NCBI GenBank assembly: GCA_030533235.1
Contig: JAUNJN010000024.1
Span: 1 to 35,497, forward strand
Length of the DNA stretch: 35,497 bases
Origin: Eubacteriales bacterium
GTDB lineage: Bacteria > Bacillota > Clostridia > Lachnospirales > Lachnospiraceae
Direction: 5' to 3'
Position numbers and translations under genes: made by a program. Positions within the stretch are counted from its first letter, which is position 1. Every line of letters starts with the position of its first letter. The notes under the pieces were generated by a model, which had not been told where the DNA came from, did no database searches, and saw only the letters and a program-made list of their open reading frames with translations. Positions 1 to 8,244 of this stretch are shown piece by piece.

Positions 1-678
1 GCAACAACAGAAGCGGTTTCAAACGAGATAATTTCGGGAGAACGGACATTTGTAAAAACAGATGGCTCACATAAAGATGGAACAACAACGCTTACATATG
101 GCGGTCATGCGACAGTAAAAATTGTGGCCGCAGACGGAACAGTTATATATGTCGATCCGAATTACCGGGATGCGGATTATTCGGATGCGGCGGATATCGT
201 TTTGGTGACACATGGGCATGATGATCATACACCATGCAGCAATCTTCAGGTAAAGGATGATACGACAACAATAACATGGAAAGAAGCACATCCGGATCCG
301 GATGTTTATGAGACATTTGAGATTGGTAACATACAAATCGAAGCCGTACCGGCATCAAATTCAAATCATAGTATAAAAAGCTGTGTGGGATATATCATTT
401 TTGTTGACGGAATAAAGATTTATCATGCGGGTGACACATCAATGCTTGATACGATGGGGGATTTGGCGGGAAAGGAAATTGATTTCGCATTGTATCCAAT
501 CGATGGAAGCTATAACATGGATGCAGAAGAGGCAACGGAGGTCGCCAATCTCGTAAATGCAAAATACAATATACCGATTCATGAATTTGACGTAGGAAAT
601 GTGCGCAAATCCGATAATTTCCTGCCGAAATCACGTTTAGTACTTGAATACGGAGATACAATCGTAATAAGCGAGTAG
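1..678 (+). CDS. MBL-fold metal-dependent hydrolase, 5' end outside window
   Basis: The reading frame is open from base 1, so the gene begins upstream; 225 residues are visible. A metallo-beta-lactamase-fold core starts near visible residue 33 (LTYGGHA, the usual first strand of UlaG/UPF0173-type hydrolases). The metal motif HGHDDH is at visible residues 71-76, a further ligand-type motif YHAGD follows in the middle, and IPIHEF near the end supplies a late histidine. The family hydrolyses ester, lactone or similar bonds with bound metal ions; the substrate cannot be read from sequence. The 32 residues before the fold are polar and look like the end of an extension or linker, which is unusual because most UlaG-like proteins begin directly with the first strand. 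The gene is convergent with the AraC regulator, and the two stops are one base apart. Confidence 0.85.
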   Translation, partial: ATTEAVSNEIISGERTFVKTDGSHKDGTTTLTYGGHATVKIVAADGTVIYVDPNYRDADYSDAADIVLVTHGHDDHTPCSNLQVKDDTTTITWKEAHPDPDVYETFEIGNIQIEAVPASNSNHSIKSCVGYIIFVDGIKIYHAGDTSMLDTMGDLAGKEIDFALYPIDGSYNMDAEEATEVANLVNAKYNIPIHEFDVGNVRKSDNFLPKSRLVLEYGDTIVISE

Positions 679-679
679 T

Positions 680-1573
680 TTATTGATTACGATATTCGCT
701 GGGAGAACATCCGCAGCTTTTTCGAAAAACCTTTGTAAAATAATTGCTGTCAAGATAGCTGAGACGTTGGGCAATTTCGGCAATCGGGATTTCTGTTTCA
801 CGTAACCATAATTTGGCAAGATCCATTCGAAGTGACAATAAAAAGCTTAAGCATGTCATGCCGGTTTCTTGTATGAACAGATCATTTAATGTATTTCGAT
901 TGATATGAAATTGATTGGTTAGTGTATCAAGCGTAATAATATCACTGATATGCTGATTCAGATAATCAATAATCTGTGTGGTGAGCTTCGAATAAGACTC
1001 CAATGTGTATGGATTTGTTGAATAGCAAAAATTGATGGTAAAGAGTAGCTCAATAAAATACGAACGACTTCGGCAAGGCCAAAATCCGTCGTACTGAACA
1101 GATAGTTCTTTTTCCATCTGACGAATTAAACGAGTTATATTCAATAAAGAATCATCGGATAGTCTGGTGCTCTTTATTGGATGTGACTCTTTTTTTAAAA
1201 AATTACGGATTAGAAGATAATCCTGATGAATGGTTGTTGCATACATTGTATCATAGTTTTCGCCATTATCCGTGAGATTGTCATATTCAAAGCTATCATT
1301 GATTACTGAAGGTTTGAAATAGATGGTAGTTGCCTTGAATTTGCAGTTATGTATTAAAAATTTGTCTGTATTTGAAAGAAAAATTGCAGATGGAGATGGG
1401 ATTTCACCGTCAAAGTTGTCATTGATACAAAAAGAAATCGTTCCCTTTTTTAAGATGATAAGCTTACATGTTGAAGTGTCATTAATATAAGGCAAACTGT
1501 TTTCAGATTTATCAATATAAATATCGACGATTCGCTCGTAATCGTTTGCTTTTCGTTCGGTGTATAATTTCAT
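680..1573 (-). CDS. AraC family transcriptional regulator
   Basis: A 297-residue protein with the usual AraC/XylS layout. The N-terminal part (about 1-180) is a cupin-like effector-binding or dimerisation region without a clear ligand signature. The C-terminal ~100 residues form the double helix-turn-helix: first helices around TLDTLTNQFHINRNTLNDLF, then IAEIAQRLSYLDSNYFTKVF and the closing CGCSPSEYR motif that defines the family. The start is supported by a GGGGGA ribosome binding site (1582-1587) about 8 bases before ATG and by a TTGCCA/TATAAT promoter further upstream. It probably binds DNA as an activator or repressor of a nearby or distant gene; the convergent hydrolase shares no promoter region with it. 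The divergent neighbour is the decayed gene at 1724-2163, a possible former target. Confidence 0.9.
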   Translation of the reverse strand: MKLYTERKANDYERIVDIYIDKSENSLPYINDTSTCKLIILKKGTISFCINDNFDGEIPSPSAIFLSNTDKFLIHNCKFKATTIYFKPSVINDSFEYDNLTDNGENYDTMYATTIHQDYLLIRNFLKKESHPIKSTRLSDDSLLNITRLIRQMEKELSVQYDGFWPCRSRSYFIELLFTINFCYSTNPYTLESYSKLTTQIIDYLNQHISDIITLDTLTNQFHINRNTLNDLFIQETGMTCLSFLLSLRMDLAKLWLRETEIPIAEIAQRLSYLDSNYFTKVFRKSCGCSPSEYRNQ

Positions 1574-1603
1574 ATTTGAAATCCCCCAAGTGATTTTTGT
1601 TCC

Positions 1604-1632
1604 ATTATATAATTTAAGGCATAAAATGGCAA
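1604..1632 (-). promoter_or_regulatory. Sigma-A promoter for the AraC regulator
   Basis: On the minus strand TTGCCA (1627-1632) and TATAAT (1604-1609) are separated by 17 bases. Transcription would start near 1597, giving a short leader before the ATG at 1573. Confidence 0.65.
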
Positions 1633-1660
1633 GAAGTAGGTGGAATGCTTTCTTATTTCA

Positions 1661-1669
1661 TGTTATACT
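1661..1669 (+). promoter_or_regulatory. Extended -10 promoter candidate, divergent from the AraC gene
   Basis: TG-T-TATACT is an extended -10 element. The -35 position (1641-1646, TGGAAT) is poor. It would transcribe the decayed gene that starts at 1724 and lies back to back with the AraC promoter, the usual arrangement for a regulator and its target. Confidence 0.4.
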
Positions 1670-1723
1670 TATTAAAGTTATTTTAAATTAACTATATGTG
1701 CGATAAGAAACAGAGGATTATGC

Positions 1724-2163
1724 ATGGAAATTGAATTACGTAAATTAAATCAAACAGCGGATGTGCAGGAGAATGGCGGTATAAAATATGTTCCGATGGA
1801 GTATTTGGCATTATGATCGAGTTAATGGATGTGCGAATATGCAAGAAATAAAGAGAGGATATTCTCTTTTTGTGGATGAAGCGGATTTGTATCATGAAAT
1901 CGGAAGACTTCAAAAGGAAGGATGGCATATAGTTCGTCCGGTGTTGCCGTTGATAACTGTTTTAAGGAAGCATATATGCAAAATCGATTTCCGTTTGTGG
2001 GGATACCGAAGCCGAAGCTTATGCAACTTATCTTAGGGATTATAGCAAAATAAATCCGAAATGGGTCACGGATTTTGTCGGGAAATATCGGAATCGCATG
2101 AATCTGCTTGGCATCAAAGAAGCATCAAAATATATAAATACATCATTCGAAGAAGGGGTTTAG
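1724..2163 (+). pseudogene. Decayed gene of unknown family (frame-disrupted)
   Basis: This 700-base gap between the AraC gene and the chemoreceptor holds coding-like sequence broken across frames. An ATG at 1724, after AGAGGA, opens a 31-codon peptide starting MEIELRKLNQ that stops at 1817. The text continues in a second frame (about 1818-1950, with YSLFVDEADLYHEIG and LQKEGWHIVRP) and then in a third frame (about 1966-2163, with YATYLRDYSKINPKWVTDF and LLGIKEASKYI), ending at TAG 2161-2163. Each segment has globular-looking composition, so two frameshifts or small indels in one ORF of about 145 codons are the simplest reading. I do not recognise the family; the N-terminus resembles the start of some GNAT acetyltransferases, which is weak. 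A short unrelated ORF is the alternative. Confidence 0.4.
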
Positions 2164-2199
2164 TAGGTAGTCGGATGGCCTTCAATTGTTAGACATATT

Positions 2200-2228
2200 T
2201 TGACAAAACATACTTAATGTTGTAAAAT
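2200..2228 (+). promoter_or_regulatory. Sigma-A promoter for the chemoreceptor
   Basis: TTGACA (2200-2205), a 17-base spacer and TAAAAT (2223-2228). Transcription would start near 2235, about 40 bases before the ATG. A GGAGGGGG ribosome binding site follows at 2260-2267. Confidence 0.75.
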
Positions 2229-2273
2229 GTTATTGTGTTTTATTAAGCTTTTTTTAGACGGAGGGGGAGTAGT

Positions 2274-4313
2274 ATGAAGGTCACATTTGGAAAGAAAATT
2301 ATAGCCTGCGTATTGTCAATTCAGATTGTGATTATGGTTGTTCTTTCTTTATTTGTTAGCATAAAAACATCCCGACAGACGAAGGAAAGTACAATCAACA
2401 ATATGGAAACAATTACACAGGAACGTGCACAGATTGTTCGAAATTATGTACGTGAGACGGAGAGTACCCTTACGGCTTTCAGCCGTGCAGGCGAAGTGAA
2501 GGATTTATTAAAGCATCCGACAGATACTCAGGCTATACAGTCTGCACAAGCATATACAGAAAATTTTTCAGCTGATGTAGCGAATCTGGAAGGTTTATAT
2601 ATTAGTGAATGGAATACGCATGTGCTGGCTCATACAAATCCCGCGGTTGTCGGTATAACAACGCGTAAGGATGATCCGCTTAAAGCATTGCAGGATGCAC
2701 TCGTTGCGGCAGAGGGAGTGTATAATACAGGTATTATTATTTCGCCGGCAAGTAAGCAGCAGATTGTTTCTCTTTATCAGGGGATATTTGATGAGAATGG
2801 TCAACCTCTCGGTCTGGTTGGCGGAGGTATCTTTACACAAGGACTGATTGACATACTGGATAGTTTGGAACTGAATGGTATGAATAATTCCAGATATTGC
2901 ATGGTTGATGTAAAGAGCGGACAGTATATTTTTACGGAAGACAGCGAAAAGATTTCTACGGTTGCGGAAGAGGAATATATTCAAACACTTTGTGCCCGGT
3001 ATGCAAATGCCTCAGAAGATGATGCCGGTTATACGCATTACAAGGATGGAAAAACAAAGTACATATCAACTTACTATTATATGGCAGATTATGGATGGTT
3101 ATTTTTCCTGGACAATACAGAAAAGGAAATTTACGCATCTACAAACAACCTGAAAATTGCATTAATTGTAATCAGTTTCATAGCAATCGTGGTAATGTGC
3201 GTGCTCACTCTGCTGATTGTCGGTAGAATGACACACCCGATACATACGATTAAGGACAGTATTGTTGCATTACAAAATCTGGATATTTCCGAAAAGGAAG
3301 CAGGCAAACGTTATCTGAACCGCAATGACGAGCTTGGAAGTATCACAAAGGCGACAGAAAGCTTATTACAGTCCCTTAGAAAGATTACGGGAACCTTGCA
3401 AAACTGTTGTGGAGAATTAGAAGGAAAAGCGGATAGCTTACATGAGCTCTCGGCAGTTCTTACAGATACCGTATCTGATAATATGGCAACAACCGAACAG
3501 CTTTCGGCATCGATATCTACAACGAATGGTATAGTTGTTAATATTAATGATGAGATTGATAAAATTAACAGTGCGGTTAGCTCCGTTCATCAAAATATTA
3601 CAGATTCAGTCGGGGTAAGCGAAGCTGTAATTACAAGTGCAAAGTCTATGAAAGGGCAGGCAGAGGCTGCCTATAAGAATGGACAGATAACGCTGGACAA
3701 GACGAAATCTTCTATAAAAGAAGCACTTGAAAGTTTGAATAATCTTACAAAAATAAATGAGATGGCTTCCGAAATTCTAAACATTTCAGGACAGACCAAT
3801 TTGCTGTCTCTGAATGCTTCCATTGAGGCGGCACGGGCAGGCGAGTCCGGTCGCGGATTTGCGGTTGTTGCACAGGAAATCGGCACATTGGCCGAGACAT
3901 CCAGGGATACGGCGGAAATTATTCAGTCATTATGTCAAGATGCGGATTCAAGTATTACGATTGTAAATGCTTGTTTTGATTCCATTATTCGTTTTATCGA
4001 GCAGGATGTGATGGGACAGTTTAAGGAATTCGTTGATAAGTCTACGTCCTATAGCAAGGTTGTTGACACAATTAAGACGAAGCTTGATACTACCAGTGCG
4101 GACGTCGATGAGTTGTGCGAATCGGTTACAGAGATATCCAACAATATGAACGATGTGCATACGATTACGGGTGAAAACGAGTCGGCAGTTGAAGGTATCG
4201 TTGAAAAAACTGAAGACATTTCCAATATTTCACTGGAAATTCAAGAACAGGCAGAGCAAAATCGTCAATTGGCAAAACAGCTTGAAGAGATGCTTATGCG
4301 ATTTGAACGATAA
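2274..4313 (+). CDS. Methyl-accepting chemotaxis protein (dCache receptor)
   Basis: A 679-residue transmembrane chemoreceptor. TM1 is about residues 8-30, followed by an extracellular double-Cache-type sensor region (about 35-285), TM2 (about 293-316), a HAMP linker (about 317-370) and a long cytoplasmic coiled coil. The hairpin tip that contacts CheA/CheW is diagnostic: [18 protein letters not shown] followed by [11 protein letters not shown], near residues 507-540. Receptors of this type bind small molecules directly or through binding proteins and steer CheA autophosphorylation; dCache domains often bind amino acids or related ligands, but no ligand motif is readable here. No other che or flagellar genes are in the window, so it feeds a chemotaxis array encoded elsewhere. 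It has its own consensus promoter, and two acetyltransferase genes follow within 40 bases of one another, probably as read-through partners. Confidence 0.95.
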   Translation: MKVTFGKKIIACVLSIQIVIMVVLSLFVSIKTSRQTKESTINNMETITQERAQIVRNYVRETESTLTAFSRAGEVKDLLKHPTDTQAIQSAQAYTENFSADVANLEGLYISEWNTHVLAHTNPAVVGITTRKDDPLKALQDALVAAEGVYNTGIIISPASKQQIVSLYQGIFDENGQPLGLVGGGIFTQGLIDILDSLELNGMNNSRYCMVDVKSGQYIFTEDSEKISTVAEEEYIQTLCARYANASEDDAGYTHYKDGKTKYISTYYYMADYGWLFFLDNTEKEIYASTNNLKIALIVISFIAIVVMCVLTLLIVGRMTHPIHTIKDSIVALQNLDISEKEAGKRYLNRNDELGSITKATESLLQSLRKITGTLQNCCGELEGKADSLHELSAVLTDTVSDNMATTEQLSASISTTNGIVVNINDEIDKINSAVSSVHQNITDSVGVSEAVITSAKSMKGQAEAAYKNGQITLDKTKSSIKEALESLNNLTKINEMASEILNISGQTNLLSLNASIEAARAGESGRGFAVVAQEIGTLAETSRDTAEIIQSLCQDADSSITIVNACFDSIIRFIEQDVMGQFKEFVDKSTSYSKVVDTIKTKLDTTSADVDELCESVTEISNNMNDVHTITGENESAVEGIVEKTEDISNISLEIQEQAEQNRQLAKQLEEMLMRFER

Positions 4314-4331
4314 TTTAGGGAGAAGTCTCGG

Positions 4332-4826
4332 ATGTTACGATTACGACCATATAATAAAAACGATGCTAAAACAATTATATCCTGGATACAGGATGAAAAA
4401 GCATTTTATAAGTGGACAGCCGGTATTTTGGGTGAATTTCCAATTGATGAAGAAACGTTTCAGCAGGTAAATAACCTCATGGCATTTACAGCAATCGATG
4501 ACAATGAAATCGTTGGATTTTTTACATTGAGAGATCCGGGACAGACGTTTGAAGAACTTCGATTTGGGTTTGTGGTTGTTGATCCTAATATACGTGGGAA
4601 AGGCTACGGAAAGAAGATGATTATGCTTGGTCTTACATATGCGAAAGAAATCTATGGAGTAAAAAAAGTTTCTTTAGGCGTATTTGAAAATAATGAGCCG
4701 GCATACTATTGCTACAAGTCCGCAGGCTTTGTTGAGGATATCTCGGCAGAAAAAGAAGTATATCCGATATTAGACGAAAATTGGAATTGTCTTGTAATGG
4801 AATATAAGTTTGATACAGCAGAGTAA
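4332..4826 (+). CDS. GNAT family N-acetyltransferase
   Basis: A 164-residue single-domain GNAT protein. The acetyl-CoA pyrophosphate-binding motif is RGKGYGKKM (R/Q-x-x-G-x-G/A), preceded by the usual beta strand (FGFVVVDP) and followed by NEPAYYCYKSAGF, the late helix found in RimJ/RimL-like enzymes. It transfers an acetyl group from acetyl-CoA to an amine; the substrate (small molecule or protein N-terminus) is unknown. The start has AGGGAG 9-16 bases upstream. It lies 18 bases after the chemoreceptor stop without a terminator, so co-transcription is likely, but a functional tie is not evident. Confidence 0.85.
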   Translation: MLRLRPYNKNDAKTIISWIQDEKAFYKWTAGILGEFPIDEETFQQVNNLMAFTAIDDNEIVGFFTLRDPGQTFEELRFGFVVVDPNIRGKGYGKKMIMLGLTYAKEIYGVKKVSLGVFENNEPAYYCYKSAGFVEDISAEKEVYPILDENWNCLVMEYKFDTAE

Positions 4827-4850
4827 ATTAACATGAGATAAGGGGGAGGA

Positions 4851-5303
4851 ATGGAAGAATATACATTTATTTCGTTGCGTAAACAACCGGAATTGATTGA
4901 TGTAGCAGCCGAATGGTTTCATAGTAAGTGGGGTGTTCCGAAGGAAGCCTATTTCGAGTGTATGAAGGATTATCTTGATAAGAAGACAGAGTACGGTTGG
5001 TACGTATGTTTGGATAATAATAAAATTATCGGTGGGCTTGGTGTTATCGAAAATGATTTTCATGATCGAAAGGATTTGACGCCAAATGTGTGTGCGGTAT
5101 ATACAGATGAACAATACCGTTCAAATGGTATTGCCGGAAAACTTTTAAATATGGTTGTTGAAGATTTAAGAGAAAAGGGAATCTCTCCGATTTATTTAAT
5201 TACAGATCATACAAGCTTTTACGAGCGATACGGCTGGGAATTCTTTTGTATGGTACAGGGTGATGATGAACCCAAAATGACAAGAATGTACATTCATCGA
5301 TAG
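4851..5303 (+). CDS. GNAT family N-acetyltransferase
   Basis: A 150-residue GNAT protein with strand sequence NVCAVYTDEQYRSNGIAGKLL, in which R-S-N-G-I-A fits the acetyl-CoA loop, and a C-terminal FYERYGWEFF motif common in this family. A strong GGGGGAGGA site sits just before the ATG. It is the last gene of the unit that starts at the chemoreceptor, and a hairpin terminator follows 2 bases after the stop. It is not a close copy of the preceding GNAT (different length and motifs), so the pair is not a recent tandem duplication. Substrate unknown. Confidence 0.85.
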   Translation: MEEYTFISLRKQPELIDVAAEWFHSKWGVPKEAYFECMKDYLDKKTEYGWYVCLDNNKIIGGLGVIENDFHDRKDLTPNVCAVYTDEQYRSNGIAGKLLNMVVEDLREKGISPIYLITDHTSFYERYGWEFFCMVQGDDEPKMTRMYIHR

Positions 5304-5305
5304 TG

Positions 5306-5335
5306 AAAAAGGACTGTTTGACAGTCCTTTTTTAT
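5306..5335 (+). terminator. Intrinsic terminator after the GNAT pair
   Basis: AAGGACTG / CAGTCCTT stem with a TTTGA-type loop, followed by a T-rich tract. It closes the chemoreceptor-GNAT unit. Confidence 0.85.
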
Positions 5336-5428
5336 TTGTACAATCTGCCGAGGCACTGTATCAACAGGGGATTTTGACACCCGAATCTGCATAGGAAAGT
5401 GCTTCGCACCTTTGACACCTTCTTTGAA

Positions 5429-5481
5429 GTAAACAGTATATAACACTTGACAACAGTTTTATACTGTTATATACTGTTTAC
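5429..5481 (+). promoter_or_regulatory. Promoter flanked by a perfect 16+16 bp inverted-repeat operator
   Basis: The arms GTAAACAGTATATAAC (5429-5444) and its exact reverse complement (5466-5481) bracket a sigma-A promoter: TTGACA (5447-5452), 17 bases, TATACT (5470-5475). The -10 box lies inside the right arm. A smaller inverted repeat, AACAGT (5452-5457) / ACTGTT (5463-5468), sits in the spacer. This is the geometry expected for autorepression by the GntR-type protein encoded immediately downstream. The sequence before it (5340-5428) holds only a small hairpin (AAAGTGC-TTC-GCAC) and no gene that I can support. Confidence 0.85.
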
Positions 5482-5503
5482 GACATAAAGGAGGGAATAC
5501 TGT

Positions 5504-5875
5504 TTGAAAATCATAATAAACGCATCCGGTATGATACCGATTTACGAACAAATTATGGATCAGATCAAAACGATGATTCGAAAGGGAGAATTAAAAGAAA
5601 ATGATATATTACCTTCGGTTCGTACATTATCAAAAGATTTAAAAATCAGTGCATTGACGGTAAAAAAAGCTTATGATGCCTTAGAAACAGAAGGATTTAC
5701 GGTGACTGTTCATGGAAAAGGGACGTATGTGGCAGCGACAAATAAGGAGTTTTTGCTTGAAGAACAAAAAAAGGAGTTGGAAGCTGATTTGGAGCATGCC
5801 GTACAAAAGGGGAGAAACTTTGGAATCAGCGATGAGGATATCAGAAGCTTATTTGAATTGGTTTTGGAGGATTAA
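5504..5875 (+). CDS. GntR family regulator, YtrA subfamily
   Basis: A 123-residue protein with an N-terminal winged helix (about 10-78: PIYEQIMDQIKTMI, ILPSVRTLSKDLKIS, LTVKKAYDALE, GKGTYV) and only a short C-terminal helical tail, the hallmark of the YtrA group, which lacks an effector domain. The start is TTG at 5504, chosen because AAAGGAGGG (5487-5495) lies 8 bases upstream and the domain begins at once. YtrA-type proteins usually repress an ABC exporter operon that they head, and here the next gene is the ATPase, 2 bases away. The flanking inverted repeat at 5429-5481 is the likely operator. In other Firmicutes such units respond to cell-wall-active compounds, which here is inference only. 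Confidence 0.9.
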   Translation: MKIIINASGMIPIYEQIMDQIKTMIRKGELKENDILPSVRTLSKDLKISALTVKKAYDALETEGFTVTVHGKGTYVAATNKEFLLEEQKKELEADLEHAVQKGRNFGISDEDIRSLFELVLED

Positions 5876-5877
5876 AT

Positions 5878-6729
5878 ATGTTAGAAATTGAACATTTAAG
5901 AAAAGAATATGAGGATTTCTCGCTAGACTGTTCGCTCAAGGTTAAAAAAGGCTGTGTAACAGGTTTGGTTGGTCAAAATGGTGCCGGTAAGAGTACGACA
6001 TTTAAAGCAATATTGAATTTAATTGCTGCAAAGGACGGTAAAATTACACTTTTCGGAAAGGATATTCGGACATTTGATACGAAGGATAAACAAAAGCTTG
6101 GAGTTGTTCTGTCAGATTCCGGTTTTAGCGGATATTTGACGATAAATGACATTTTGCCGATACTATGTAGTATGTATGATGAATTTGATAATAACCTTTT
6201 TCTTGAAAAGGTTGATGCTTTTAAGCTACCACGCAATAAGAAGATTAAAGAGTTTTCTACCGGAATGAAAGCAAAACTAAAGGTTTTGGTTGCGATTACA
6301 CATAATGCAAAGTTTCTGATATTAGATGAGCCGACTGCCGGTCTTGATGTGGTCGCACGAGATGAATTGCTTGATATGCTTCGTGAATACATGGAACAGG
6401 ATGATGAACATGCACTATTGATTAGCTCTCATATATCAAGTGATTTGGAATCAATATGTGATGATATTTATATGATTCATGAAGGAAAGATTGTTTTGCA
6501 TGAGGATACCGATGTATTACTTAGTAATTATGCATTGATGAAGCTTGAGAAAGAAACCTATGAAAAAATTGATAAACAATATATTATGCGTGTTAAAAAA
6601 GAAGGTTATGGTTATCGCTGTCTGACAAACGAAAAACAATACTACATGGATAATTATCCGAAAATTGTGATAGAAAAGGGTACTATTGATGAAGTAATTT
6701 ATATGATGATCAGGGGGGATATGGTATGA
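5878..6729 (+). CDS. ABC transporter ATP-binding protein (YtrB-like)
   Basis: A 283-residue ATPase. Walker A is GQNGAGKS (residues 32-39), the signature is FSTGMKAKL (about 125-133), Walker B plus D-loop is ILDEPTAGLD (about 145-154) and the switch histidine is in ISSHIS. FSTGMK in place of LSGGQ is typical of ABC-2 exporters of the CcmA/YtrB type. The last ~70 residues form a small C-terminal domain seen in this group. It overlaps the permease gene by 4 bases (ATGA), so the two are translationally coupled. It powers export by, or signalling through, the membrane partner at 6726 under control of the upstream GntR protein. Confidence 0.93.
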   Translation: MLEIEHLRKEYEDFSLDCSLKVKKGCVTGLVGQNGAGKSTTFKAILNLIAAKDGKITLFGKDIRTFDTKDKQKLGVVLSDSGFSGYLTINDILPILCSMYDEFDNNLFLEKVDAFKLPRNKKIKEFSTGMKAKLKVLVAITHNAKFLILDEPTAGLDVVARDELLDMLREYMEQDDEHALLISSHISSDLESICDDIYMIHEGKIVLHEDTDVLLSNYALMKLEKETYEKIDKQYIMRVKKEGYGYRCLTNEKQYYMDNYPKIVIEKGTIDEVIYMMIRGDMV

Positions 6730-7382
6730 AAGGATTATTAATCAAGGATTTCAAATTGATGAAGGGACAAAAAAATTATTTTGCCATGCTTTTCATTATT
6801 TGTATAATTATGTCCATATCTATGAGCGATACTGTGACTTTTGTTATCGGATATATGAGTTTTTTTGCGGCCATGTTTACATTAAGCACCGTGAGCTATG
6901 ACGAGTTCGATAACGGAAATGCTTTCTTGTTTTCTCTTCCGATTACAAGAAAAATCTATGCAATTGAAAAATATATATTTGGTCTTATCGTTGGAGGATG
7001 TGCGCTCTTGTTGTCAACAATGGTTGCTGTGGTATCGTCATATATAAACAATAACGCGATATCGACGGATATATTATTGAGTGCGGTTATGCTTCTTCCG
7101 GCATTGTGTGTGTTTCTGTCGGTTATGATGCCATTTCAGCTGAAATATGGAGCTGAAAAAAGTCGGATGGTAATGTTTATTACGATTGGCTGTACATTCT
7201 TATTTGTGTTTGGTGTATCTTTGATTTCAGAATTATTTGGAATTGATCTCGGGGCAGTAATAAAAAAATTATCGATGGTTTCAGTATGGGGAATTGCTGT
7301 TTTGTTTTATGTGTTTGCTGTTTTGGTACTTTTGTTTTCATGCAGAGTCAGCATAAGAATAATGGAAAAAAAGGAGTTTTAG
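6726..7382 (+). CDS. ABC-2 type transporter permease
   Basis: A 218-residue membrane protein with about six hydrophobic segments. The N-terminus MKGLLIKDFKLMKGQ followed by two close TM helices is characteristic of the small ABC2_membrane_5-like permeases that accompany YtrA-type regulators. A cytoplasmic stretch with the SYDEFDNGNAFLFSLPITR motif follows; D-E-x-D-G/N-x-x-x-L-x-S-L-P-I/V is a conserved coupling segment of the family. GGGGGG (6714-6719) is its ribosome binding site, and its start overlaps the ATPase stop. The transported substrate is unknown. Confidence 0.88.
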   Translation: MKGLLIKDFKLMKGQKNYFAMLFIICIIMSISMSDTVTFVIGYMSFFAAMFTLSTVSYDEFDNGNAFLFSLPITRKIYAIEKYIFGLIVGGCALLLSTMVAVVSSYINNNAISTDILLSAVMLLPALCVFLSVMMPFQLKYGAEKSRMVMFITIGCTFLFVFGVSLISELFGIDLGAVIKKLSMVSVWGIAVLFYVFAVLVLLFSCRVSIRIMEKKEF

Positions 7383-7389
7383 GTTTATT

Positions 7390-7442
7390 CGGTCGAAGAA
7401 ATACATTGATTCGAAGGTGTGCGTTTAAATGTGATTCGACCG
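7390..7442. repeat. Inverted repeat between the ABC permease and cobI
   Basis: CGGTCGAA (7390-7397) and TTCGACCG (7435-7442) are perfect 8-bp complementary arms with a 37-base spacer. A long-range hairpin or a bipartite protein site are both possible. It is too short and unstructured to be a cobalamin riboswitch. Confidence 0.35.
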
Positions 7443-7477
7443 GTTGCATATGTTTTACGAGAAAGAGAGGGGCTATT

Positions 7478-8167
7478 TTGAATAAGGGCATATTGTATGG
7501 TGTCAGTGTCGGCCCGGGAGATCCGGAGCTTCTTACAATTAAGGCAATGAACATCCTAAAACAGGTAAAGGTAATTGCAGCTCCGAGAACCGGCGGAAAA
7601 AAAACAATGGCGCTTGATATTGTAAAACAAGTGGTAGATCTTTCGAAAAAGGAAATCGTATATTTGGATTTTGAGATGAAGAAGGATACAGAGACGTTGA
7701 CTAGTTCGCATAGGAAGATTGCAAATTGCATTGAGAAGTATTTGCAGGATGGAATCGATACGGCAATGTTAAACCTTGGAGATGCATCCCTGTACAGTTC
7801 GTATTCCTATATTCATGATATTGTAGAAAACGATGGATTTGATGCTATAACAATACCGGGAGTCACAAGTTTTTGTGCTGCTGCCGCATTGTCGGGAAAA
7901 AGCCTTACGGTAATGGATATGCCGATGACGATTATTCCCGGAGGACTATCGGATTTCGAAAAGATGCTTGAAAAAAAAGGAACGAAGGTTATTATGAAGC
8001 CGGCATCTGCAGTTGGGGCAATAAAGGAATTACTCAACAAAAAGCAATTGCTTGATAAATCGGTAGCGGTATGTGATTGCGGACTTGATACACAGATGGT
8101 ATATGAAAATATAAGGGAACTACCCGAAAATCCGGGATATTTTGTGACAATTCTTGTGCAGAATTAG
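7478..8167 (+). CDS. cobI: Precorrin-2 / cobalt-factor-2 C20-methyltransferase
   Basis: A 229-residue tetrapyrrole methylase. GVSVGPGDPELLTIKAM at the N-terminus is the family's SAM/substrate loop; later motifs LGDASLYSS and IPGVTSFCAAAA are the usual cofactor-pocket signatures. The enzyme adds a methyl group from SAM to C20 of precorrin-2 (or its cobalt form) in cobalamin synthesis (CobI/CbiL). I chose TTG at 7478 because GAGAGGGG precedes it by 6-7 bases and conserved sequence begins directly after it; the frame is open further upstream but without homology. No other cobalamin gene is in the window, so this copy is detached from a cob/cbi operon. It follows the ABC permease by 95 bases without a terminator. 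Confidence 0.9.
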   Translation: MNKGILYGVSVGPGDPELLTIKAMNILKQVKVIAAPRTGGKKTMALDIVKQVVDLSKKEIVYLDFEMKKDTETLTSSHRKIANCIEKYLQDGIDTAMLNLGDASLYSSYSYIHDIVENDGFDAITIPGVTSFCAAAALSGKSLTVMDMPMTIIPGGLSDFEKMLEKKGTKVIMKPASAVGAIKELLNKKQLLDKSVAVCDCGLDTQMVYENIRELPENPGYFVTILVQN

Positions 8168-8184
8168 TGTTTAGTTGTAAATAC

Positions 8185-8213
8185 TTGACAAAAAAACCAT
8201 AAAATGTAATTAT
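8185..8213 (+). promoter_or_regulatory. Promoter for the amino acid symporter
   Basis: TTGACA (8185-8190), then 17 bases, then AATTAT (8208-8213) preceded by TG one base upstream, an extended -10. The ATG is about 30 bases after the -10. Confidence 0.6.
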
Positions 8214-8244
8214 AAATTGATTAAATAAAGAGGGGTATATACGG

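Noticed and set aside
4332-5303. The two GNAT genes as a toxin-antitoxin or tandem duplicate
   Set aside because: They differ in length and motifs and no small antitoxin-like DNA-binding gene is beside them; both look like ordinary acetyltransferases.
5340-5428. Possible gene remnant before the GntR operator
   Set aside because: Short open stretches in more than one frame, none with a start site or recognisable family; only a small AAAGTGC/GCAC hairpin is seen.
7286-7477. Longer reading frame upstream of cobI
   Set aside because: It overlaps the ABC permease gene in another frame and has no family similarity; TTG 7478 has a good ribosome binding site and conserved sequence starts there.
7383-7477. 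Possible cobalamin riboswitch before cobI
   Set aside because: Only 95 bases and no B12-box-like sequence or multi-stem fold; an 8-bp inverted repeat is the only structure.
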